From Planctomycetota bacterium (GTDB lineage Bacteria > Planctomycetota > UBA1135 > GCA-002686595), in contig JACRIN010000019.1 of assembly GCA_016220085.1 (NCBI GenBank), positions 1 to 64,000 of the forward strand: a DNA stretch of 64,000 bases, read 5' to 3'. The translations under genes were made by a program, and so were the position numbers. The notes under the pieces were generated by a model. That model was not told the origin of the DNA. It ran no database searches and saw only the letters and a list, made by a program, of their open reading frames with translations. This document shows positions 39,918 through 47,090 of the stretch, one piece after another; position 1 is the first letter of the stretch, and every line of letters starts with the position of its first letter.

Positions 39918-41519
39918 CTACTTGCGCAACGCAATGACCGGCAGCGGCGTGCCGCGGATCGGCTCGGGCAACCGACCCGAGTTCTTCTCCCACCACGCGC
40001 GCCACCACGCGCCGTCGTGCGACGGGTCGTACGCGACGCCGGTGAGCTGCTGCAGCCCGTTCGCCCCGATGCCTTCGATCGTCACCGGCGTGTCGTCGGC
40101 GACGATGTACGCGACGAGCACCGGCGTCGCGCGCGGATCGCGCGTCGCGGCGAGCGCGCGCGACAATGCGAGCACCCGGCGGTCCGCCACGCCGAGCTCG
40201 AAGCTCTCCTGCAACGCGCCGAGGAGCTCCGCCGCGACCCACGGCCAATCCGGCTTGCCGAGCGCGTTGCACGCCTCGGCGAAGAGCTCCGGCGGCACGC
40301 TCCGTTCGCCGCGCACGAGCGGGACGACGTGTTCCCCCAGTTCCTCCTCGGTCGGATCGAGCCGCGCGAGCCACATCACGCCGGTCAATCGACGTTCGCG
40401 ATCCGTGGAGCGGATCCAGTCCGCTGCAAGCTCAAACGCGCCCGCGCTGCGGAAGGTGACGACTAGGTCGACGCCGGCCGCTTCCGCCGCGCGGAAGTCG
40501 AGTCCGCGCCAGTTGCGCACGAGTCCGTCCAGCTCCGCGCCGTTCGCGGCGAGCACGCGCTCGACGAACTCGCTCGCGTTGGCGACGAAGACTTCCGCGA
40601 GCGGCCGCACGCCGAAACGCTGGTACCACGCGAGGTAGCCTTCGTAGTCCTCGCCGAAGTTGCGGAACGCGTAGTCGCGCAGGTACGAGTAAGCGCGCGC
40701 TCGGACCGACGGCTCGGGATCGGTCGCGCCGAGGTGCAGCACGCGCAGCGCGCACGGCTTGCCGCCGTGGAAGACGAACGGTTTGAAGAGCTGCTCGCGG
40801 TGCGGGACGGACAGCGTGCCGTAGATGAAATCGAGCACCTCGACCGCGCGCTCGCACGAGCACTCGTCGGCGAGCCGCTGCGCGACCGCGAGCCCGTGGC
40901 GCCAGTCGTCGGGATGCTCGTTGAACCGATGGTTCCACATCTCGTCGGCGGTTTCCTCTTCAGGCGGAGAGGAGCGAAGGTCGGTGCCCGCACCGAGCTT
41001 CTGCACGAGTATCTCGTTGAACAGATCGCGCTCCGCGCCCGCCGAGCCCGGACTCGGGCGACCCGGGCCGTTGGTCGCGTTCCGTTCGCCGACTCCCGGC
41101 GTCACGTCAGCGGACTCGGTCGCGCCTCGGTCCGCGAGCGCCGCGTTCAATTGCGCGACCTCGGCTCGCATGCTCTCGATCAAGTAGCGCGAGTCGCGCT
41201 GCGCGGCGTACGACTGCCACGCGAAGAACACCACGCCGCCCGCGAGCACGAGCAGCAACACGAAGTTCAGACGATGCAACACGATGCGCTCCCCCAGTTG
41301 CACGCGACGGCATTCGCCGCGGATCCTCTCGAAGTCGCCGAAGCGGCGCTCGGCGTCGGCGCGCGCCTCGTCGGCGCTCATCCCCGCGGCGCGGTTCTCG
41401 CGCTCGCGCTCGGCGAGGTGGAAACGGAGCTCCTCGTCGATGTCGCCGTCGACCTCGCGCGACGAGCGCGGGTCCGGCGCGCGCCACGACAGACCGAGGC
41501 TCTCGAGGAACCGGCCCAT
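39918..41519 (-). CDS. Permease-prefix-domain protein with one TM and a large C-terminal region (no permease)
   Basis: DIDEELRFHLAERERENRAAGMSADEARADAERRFGDFERIRGECRRVQLGE (prefix domain), TM VLLLVLAGGVVFFAW, coiled-coil-like stretch, then soluble repeat-like region; adjacent to padR. Confidence 0.7.
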   Translation of the reverse strand: MGRFLESLGLSWRAPDPRSSREVDGDIDEELRFHLAERERENRAAGMSADEARADAERRFGDFERIRGECRRVQLGERIVLHRLNFVLLLVLAGGVVFFAWQSYAAQRDSRYLIESMRAEVAQLNAALADRGATESADVTPGVGERNATNGPGRPSPGSAGAERDLFNEILVQKLGAGTDLRSSPPEEETADEMWNHRFNEHPDDWRHGLAVAQRLADECSCERAVEVLDFIYGTLSVPHREQLFKPFVFHGGKPCALRVLHLGATDPEPSVRARAYSYLRDYAFRNFGEDYEGYLAWYQRFGVRPLAEVFVANASEFVERVLAANGAELDGLVRNWRGLDFRAAEAAGVDLVVTFRSAGAFELAADWIRSTDRERRLTGVMWLARLDPTEEELGEHVVPLVRGERSVPPELFAEACNALGKPDWPWVAAELLGALQESFELGVADRRVLALSRALAATRDPRATPVLVAYIVADDTPVTIEGIGANGLQQLTGVAYDPSHDGAWWRAWWEKNSGRLPEPIRGTPLPVIALRK

Positions 41520-41520
41520 C

Positions 41521-41865
41521 TCACGCCCCCATCGAGCGCGCTTGGAGCACTTGCTCGATCGCGCCCGAGACCTTGTTCCAGTTCTCCGTCTGCGCCTTCA
41601 GCTCCTCGCGGCCCTGCTTGGTCAGCCCGTAGAACTTCGCGCGCCGATTCGACTCCGACGGTCCCCATTCGGCGTCGATCCAACCGCGGCGCTCCATGCG
41701 ATGCAGCGCGGGATACAGCGAGCCCTCCTCGATCCGCAGCACGTCGGCGCTGCGTTCTTGGATCGAGCGCGAGATCGCGTACCCGTGCTGCGGCCCGCGA
41801 GCGAGCGTCTTGAGCACCAGCATCTCCAGCGTCCCCGGCAACAGTGCGAAGCGTTCTTCGGCCAT
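41521..41865 (-). CDS. PadR family transcriptional regulator
   Basis: LLPGTLEMLVLKTLARGPQHGYAISRSIQERSADVLRIEEGSLYPALHRMERRGWIDAEW...RRAKFYGLTKQGREEL. Confidence 0.96.
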   Translation of the reverse strand: MAEERFALLPGTLEMLVLKTLARGPQHGYAISRSIQERSADVLRIEEGSLYPALHRMERRGWIDAEWGPSESNRRAKFYGLTKQGREELKAQTENWNKVSGAIEQVLQARSMGA

Positions 41866-41872
41866 CGGCGTT

Positions 41873-41925
41873 CCCCTTGATCGTCTAGGGGGAAGCTACG
41901 AGCGCTCCCCTAGACGGTCAAGGGG
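41873..41925. promoter_or_regulatory. Double palindrome, candidate PadR operator
   Basis: CCCCTTGATCGTCTAGGGG (41873-41891) and CCCCTAGACGGTCAAGGGG (41907-41925): the two boxes are near-exact reverse complements and each is itself CCCCT-N9-AGGGG; sits 8 bp upstream of the padR ATG. Confidence 0.8.
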
Positions 41926-41939
41926 TAAAATCGGCGGCG

Positions 41940-43496
41940 ATGCCGTCGGACCGGCCGGTTGGGCGCACGGCCGCGCGCGCTATGCTCGCCGCGATGGCGA
42001 GACCTGCCGCGGAGTCCGGCGAGCGCGTGTCGAACGTTCGGCGCGCGCTCGCGTTCGTCGGCGGCGCGTTGCTCGCGTACTGCGTGCTGCTCGCGTTCCC
42101 GCTCGATCCGCGCGATCCGACCGACGAGCACGAGTGGACCGCGATCTCGATCGCGCACTTCGGCCAGGTCTTCGACGGCCGCACGCCGCCGGGCGCGCTG
42201 CCCGGCGAGAGCGAATGGCGCGCCGGCGTCCAAGAGACCACCTTCGGCGCGACCAACCCGTGCTTCGCGAAGCTGGTGCTCGGCGGCGTGCTGTGGGCGC
42301 GCGGCTTTCGCGGCGTCGAGCCCGAGGTCTTCCAGCGTTTCGCCAAGGATGCTCCGGCGAAGGCGGCGCTCGCGCGCGCACGGATCGAGCCCGCGCTCGA
42401 GCCCGCGCGCGCCGTCGTGCGCGCCACCGCGGCGCTGTGCGCCGGCTTGCTCGCGCTGATCGCGCTCGAAGTCGGCGGCGCGCTGGCGGCGGCCCTCGCG
42501 TGGGCCGGGTTCGCGTTCGCGCCGCTGGTGCGGACCTGGGGCGGCTTCGTGCGCACCGACTTCTTCATGCTCGCGGCGGCGCTCGCGGTCGTCGCGGCGG
42601 CGCTCGTCCTGCGCGAAGGGCTCGGCGGCGAGCGCCGGCTCGCGCGCAAGCTCGCGGCGGCCGCGCTCGTCGGTGCGCTCGCGGGCGTCGCGACCTCGGC
42701 GAAGTTCAACGGCGCGCCGAGCGCGCTGGTCGCGGGTGCCGCACTCGTGCTCGCGCACCTCGCCGCCGCGCGCGGCGCGCGCAAGGGGAACGAACTCGCC
42801 GGCGCGCGCGAACCGTCAGGGGCGCGCGAAACCTCCGGCGTGCACTCGGTCGCCGGCGAGAACTCAGTCGCCGACGAGCGCGCAATCACCGGCGTGCGCC
42901 AGATCGCCGGCGAGCACGAGATCGCTGGCGTGCGCGAATCGTCCGGAGCACTCGCACTCCTCGGCGCGCTCGCGATCGCCGGGCTCGCGTGCCTCGGCGT
43001 GGTGTGGCTCGCGAACCCGGTGCTGCACGCGCATCCGATCGACGAAATGAGCTCGATCCTCGCTTTCTGGGACGAGCACATGCGCTACCAGCAGGGTCGC
43101 GCCGCCGCGCAGGGGCTCGCGACGCCCGACGGGCCGCTCGCGAGCCTCGCGTTCGCCGCGCGGCGCCTCGTGACGCGCGACGAGCCGGTCGTCGCGCTCA
43201 CCGGGCTCGCGTGGGGCTGGCCGGTCGCGCTCGCGGGGCTCGCGGTGCTCGCGGCGCGCGCGCGGAGCTCGCTCGCCGCCAGCGTCGCACTCGCGTGGGC
43301 CGTGCTCTTCGGCGGCGTCACCGCCGCGTGGATCCCGCTCGACTGGGATCGCTACTTCCTGCCGCTCGCCGCGCTCTACGCGCTGCTAGAGGCCGTCGCG
43401 GTCGCCGCGCTCGTGGGGCTCTGCGCGCGCGCGTTCCGACGGCCACGCGGCTGCCGGATGCCGGACACCGTCCGAAACCCGCGCGCGGCCGGGTAG
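41940..43496 (+). CDS. Polytopic membrane protein, glycosyltransferase 39-like
   Basis: Multi-TM; DPTDEHEWTAISIAHFGQVFDG..., VATSAKFNGAP; 18-bp repeat in a loop. Start could be 41940 or a later in-frame ATG. Confidence 0.62.
   Translation: MPSDRPVGRTAARAMLAAMARPAAESGERVSNVRRALAFVGGALLAYCVLLAFPLDPRDPTDEHEWTAISIAHFGQVFDGRTPPGALPGESEWRAGVQETTFGATNPCFAKLVLGGVLWARGFRGVEPEVFQRFAKDAPAKAALARARIEPALEPARAVVRATAALCAGLLALIALEVGGALAAALAWAGFAFAPLVRTWGGFVRTDFFMLAAALAVVAAALVLREGLGGERRLARKLAAAALVGALAGVATSAKFNGAPSALVAGAALVLAHLAAARGARKGNELAGAREPSGARETSGVHSVAGENSVADERAITGVRQIAGEHEIAGVRESSGALALLGALAIAGLACLGVVWLANPVLHAHPIDEMSSILAFWDEHMRYQQGRAAAQGLATPDGPLASLAFAARRLVTRDEPVVALTGLAWGWPVALAGLAVLAARARSSLAASVALAWAVLFGGVTAAWIPLDWDRYFLPLAALYALLEAVAVAALVGLCARAFRRPRGCRMPDTVRNPRAAG
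42795..42938 (+). repeat. 18-bp in-frame degenerate tandem repeat ([LIV]AGxRE hexapeptide), 8 units
   Basis: LAGARE/PSGARE/TSGVHS/VAGENS/VADERA/ITGVRQ/IAGEHE/IAGVRE, exact 18-bp periodicity. Confidence 0.88.
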
Positions 43497-43524
43497 ACTC
43501 GCGCCTTCCCCTTCGGAGTCCGGC

Positions 43525-44580
43525 ATGCTGCGTCGCTTCGTCCTAGTCGTCCTCGCGCTGGCGTGTTTCGCCGCGCCGTCGCTCGCCGCGGCGCAGGACG
43601 TGAAGCCCGACAAGCTCGCCTACGACGCCGCGCAAGCCCAGAAGAAGCGCGGCGAGCACCGCGACGCCGCCGGAGCGTTCGAGGCGCTCGCGCTGACGTT
43701 CCCCGACTCTCCGCTCGCGCCGAATTCGCTCGTCGAGGCAGGCGTGTGCTGGTTCACCGTCGGGCGCGACGCGCTCGAGCTCCACCGCGTGACGCCGAAA
43801 GCGCGCGAAGCGTTCGACGCCGCGCTCGGCGTCTTCGATCGCGTCACCAAGCAATGGCCGAAGTCCGGCGTCGCGTCGCGCGCCCAGTACATGCGCGGCT
43901 CGACGCGGCTCTTCGCGGGCGAGCTCGAGCTCGCCGAAGCCGCGTACGAGGGCGTGCTGACCAACTTCTCCGCCGACCCGAACTACCTCGCGAAAGCGCT
44001 CGAGCGGCGCGGCTTCGTGCGACGGCAACTGATGGAGAACGCCGCGGCGGTCGTCGACCTGAAGGCGTACCTGGAGCGCTATCCGAAGGGCGAGTCGGCG
44101 GCCGCGGTGCAGCAGTACCTCGAGCTCTCCGCGCTGCTCGACAAGCCCGCGCCGACTTGGACCGCGGAGGCTTGGATCCAGGGCGAGCCGACGCCGCTCG
44201 AGCTCTGCGGCGGACGCGTCGTCGCACTCTACTTCTTCGCTTCCTGGTGCCCGAACTGCGCGAAGGAGCTGCCGTTCATGCTCGACCTGGAGAAGCGCTT
44301 CACGCCCCGCGGCGTCGCGTTCGTCGGCGCGATGGACCAGAGCCGCGGGCAGACGGTGGCGTCGCTCGCGACGTACCTGCGCGAGAAGAAGCTCGGATTC
44401 CCGGTGCTCCAGCACGCGGGCGCGGTGTCGACCGGCTACGGGCTGCCCTCGATCCCGCATTTGGTGCTGATCGATCGCGCCGGTCGCGTGCGGTGGCGCG
44501 ACAACCCCGCGAACCTGGCGGATTGGACCCTGGAGAAACTGCTCGCCGAGGATGGGCACGAGGTCCTCGAGGGAAAGTGA
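43525..44580 (+). CDS. TlpA-like thioredoxin-fold protein with N-terminal TPR-like repeats, signal peptide
   Basis: VALYFFASWCPNCAKELPFMLDLEKRF...GLPSIPHLVLIDRAGRVRWRDN; helical repeats with Ala/Tyr periodicity upstream. Confidence 0.87.
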   Translation: MLRRFVLVVLALACFAAPSLAAAQDVKPDKLAYDAAQAQKKRGEHRDAAGAFEALALTFPDSPLAPNSLVEAGVCWFTVGRDALELHRVTPKAREAFDAALGVFDRVTKQWPKSGVASRAQYMRGSTRLFAGELELAEAAYEGVLTNFSADPNYLAKALERRGFVRRQLMENAAAVVDLKAYLERYPKGESAAAVQQYLELSALLDKPAPTWTAEAWIQGEPTPLELCGGRVVALYFFASWCPNCAKELPFMLDLEKRFTPRGVAFVGAMDQSRGQTVASLATYLREKKLGFPVLQHAGAVSTGYGLPSIPHLVLIDRAGRVRWRDNPANLADWTLEKLLAEDGHEVLEGK

Positions 44581-44643
44581 AGGTTCGTCCGCCCCGCGCG
44601 GACCGGATTTCGTGTTCGCGTCGTAAATTGGAGTTCGACCGTC

Positions 44644-47085
44644 ATGGACCACCCGCCGGAGGACCTGCCGTCCGAGCCGCTCGTCGAAGAGGTCGCGTTC
44701 GTGCGCGCGCTCGCGCGTGAGCTGATCCACGACGAGCACGACGCCGAGGACCTCGCGCAGGACGCGTTGCTCGCCGGGCTTTCCAACGCGCCGTCGGAAC
44801 GCGCGGCGTTGCGACCGTGGCTCGCGCGCGTCGTCCGCAACGCGTCGATCGATCAGCGCCGTCGGAGCGCGACGCGCGCGCACGTCGAACGAGTTTCGGC
44901 GCGCGCCGAGGGCTTGCCGTCGGCTGCGGAGCAACTCGAGCACGAGACGGCGCGGCGCGCGTTGCACGCGGCGCTGCACGCGCTCGACGAACCGTATCGC
45001 ACCGCGCTGCGTCTGCGTTTCCTGGAGGAGCTCGCGCCGCGCGAGATCGCGCGCACTCTCGGCGTGCCGGTCGAAACGGCGCGCACGCGGATCAAGCGCG
45101 GGCTCGAGCGGCTGCGCGCCGAGCTCGATCGACGCTCGAACGGTCGCGCGGCCTGGGGCGTCGCGCTCGCCGGTTGGCTCGCCTCCGTGGAGAACGCGGC
45201 CGCTCGGAATCGGCTCGTCGCGCGCGGTGCGCTCGGCGCGACGGCGGCGGTGTTGGTCGGGCTCTGGCTCTTCGTGCCGAGGCTCGAGCAGCGCGCAGCC
45301 GGCGTCGCCGCTGAACGCGCGGACGCAGCGAGCCCCACGCGTGACCTCGCGGCGGTCGAAGACGCCGCCGAACGTCGCACGGTGGTGCCCGCGGGCGGCG
45401 AGCGCGCGGCCGGTCGTTCCACTTCCGGCGGGGCAGCGTCCGGCGGCGCCGCGATCGGTCGCGTGCGCTTCGCCGACGGCCAAGCGGCCGCGTTCGCGGA
45501 CCTCTTGGTCTGGCCGGGCGACGACGCGCGCGTCGTCGACGGACGCTTCGTCGGCACCGCGTTGCACGGCCGCGCCGACGTGCACGGGAACTTCGAGCTC
45601 GGCGGCTTGCCCGCGGAGTTCGTGCTCTTCGCGCACGTCGCGTCCGCGGCCTCGCCGAGCTGCGTCGTCGTGCGCGCCGCGAACGTCAAGCGCTACGCCG
45701 AGCTCGAGCTCGAGCTCGTCGAGCTCGCCGTGCTCACCGGCAGCCTGCACGACGACGCGGGCCGACCGCTCGACTCGGTCGAGCTCGAGTTGCGACCCGC
45801 GCCGACCCGCATCGGCCCCCATCCGACCGGACGGCGCGATTCCGCGCGCGTGCCTGCGCTCGCGTTCGCGACCCGCACCGATGCCGCCGGCGGCTTCGAG
45901 TTCCCGTGGCTCGTGCCCGGCCGCTATCGCGTGCATGTCGACGGACGCGCGCTCGGATCCGAGCTCGGCGTGAGCTCCGGCGCGCAGCTCGTGCACCTCG
46001 TCGAGCGCGCCGAAGCGACTCCGCACGCGCGCGCGGTCGCGTGGGAGATCGCGGGTCGCGTCGTCGACGCCGACGATGGCGCCGAGGTCTCGGAGTTCGA
46101 TGCGTGCGTGCTCGACGCGTCGGGTTCGAGCTGCGAAGCGTCGCGCGACGGCGCGTTCCGACTCCACGGGCAAGCGACCGCCGATGCGTGGCTCTGGCTC
46201 GGTTCGGCGAGTCGCGCGCACGAGCTCGTGCGGCTCGACGCCGCGGTCGGGCGCACGGAGCCGTTCGAGCTCGCGCGCGAAGCCTCGCTCGCGCTGCGCA
46301 TCGTCGATGGGGACGGCGCGCCGCTCGCGCACGCGCAGGTCGCGTTCGAGGAGCTCGACGGACGCCCGCGCATCGTGCCGGTCGGCGGACGGCGTTGGGC
46401 CGACGTCGCGCGCACCGACGCTCGAGGTCGCGTCGACGCGCTCGCGCTGCCGAGACGAGCGCTGCGGATCGCCGTCGCGCGGCCGAACGAGAGCGTCGCC
46501 GAGTTCTTCGTCGTCGATCTCGCCGACGGATTCGTCGGTGAACGCACGGTGGAGCTCGCGAGCGCCGCCACGCGCGTCGAGTACGAGCTCGAGCTCGACT
46601 TCGCGCCCATCGAGGTCGGCGCGCTGTCGACGCTCGCGCCGGGCGATGGCGGCGCGACGCGGACGAGCGCGTGGGGCCATGGAGGCGCGCCGCGGACGCT
46701 CGCGCCGGGCGACAGCAGCGCGATGCCGACGATCTCGCCCGGCGACGGCGCCACGACGTCGACGGTTTCATTGGTCGCACTCGACGCGAACGGCGAGCCG
46801 TGCGCACGCGCGTTGCGCTGCTTCGCCGACGGCTCCGGCCGCGCGCGCGAGCCGTTCGGACGCCGCGAGCTCTCGCTCGCCGCCGACGGCCGGCCCGAAG
46901 CGCTCGTCGACATCGCTCCGGGGATCCTCGACGAAGCCGCCCCCGCGCCAGGTCGCACGCTCGCGCTCTTCCCGCGGCGCGCGGTGCGAGTCGAGGTCCG
47001 CGACGAACGCGGCGTGCTCCACGAGCTCGACCTACCGCGTCCGACCGACGGCCGCCGCGTGCGCGTCGGCGGCGCGCCGCGCTGA
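44644..47085 (+). CDS. ECF sigma factor fused to a TM helix and a large C-terminal region with carboxypeptidase-regulatory-like segments
   Basis: Sigma region 2 (FVRALARELIHDEHDAEDLAQDALLAGL...LRPWLARVVRNASIDQRRR) and region 4 (LDEPYRTALRLRFLEELAPREIARTLGVPVETARTRIKRGLERLRAEL), then TM GALGATAAVLVGLWLFV, then beta-rich segments such as DAAGGFEFPWLVPGRYRVHVDG. Confidence 0.85.
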   Translation: MDHPPEDLPSEPLVEEVAFVRALARELIHDEHDAEDLAQDALLAGLSNAPSERAALRPWLARVVRNASIDQRRRSATRAHVERVSARAEGLPSAAEQLEHETARRALHAALHALDEPYRTALRLRFLEELAPREIARTLGVPVETARTRIKRGLERLRAELDRRSNGRAAWGVALAGWLASVENAAARNRLVARGALGATAAVLVGLWLFVPRLEQRAAGVAAERADAASPTRDLAAVEDAAERRTVVPAGGERAAGRSTSGGAASGGAAIGRVRFADGQAAAFADLLVWPGDDARVVDGRFVGTALHGRADVHGNFELGGLPAEFVLFAHVASAASPSCVVVRAANVKRYAELELELVELAVLTGSLHDDAGRPLDSVELELRPAPTRIGPHPTGRRDSARVPALAFATRTDAAGGFEFPWLVPGRYRVHVDGRALGSELGVSSGAQLVHLVERAEATPHARAVAWEIAGRVVDADDGAEVSEFDACVLDASGSSCEASRDGAFRLHGQATADAWLWLGSASRAHELVRLDAAVGRTEPFELAREASLALRIVDGDGAPLAHAQVAFEELDGRPRIVPVGGRRWADVARTDARGRVDALALPRRALRIAVARPNESVAEFFVVDLADGFVGERTVELASAATRVEYELELDFAPIEVGALSTLAPGDGGATRTSAWGHGGAPRTLAPGDSSAMPTISPGDGATTSTVSLVALDANGEPCARALRCFADGSGRAREPFGRRELSLAADGRPEALVDIAPGILDEAAPAPGRTLALFPRRAVRVEVRDERGVLHELDLPRPTDGRRVRVGGAPR
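46633..46764 (+). repeat. 33-bp in-frame tandem repeat (11-residue LAPGDGGATRT), 4 units
   Basis: LAPGDGGATRT/SAWGHGGAPRT/LAPGDSSAMPT/ISPGDGATTST. Confidence 0.85.
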
Positions 47086-47090
47086 GGCGG

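Noticed and set aside
43543-46680. 1045-aa minus-strand ORF
   Set aside because: Antisense across the TlpA-like and sigma-factor genes; no recognisable domain.
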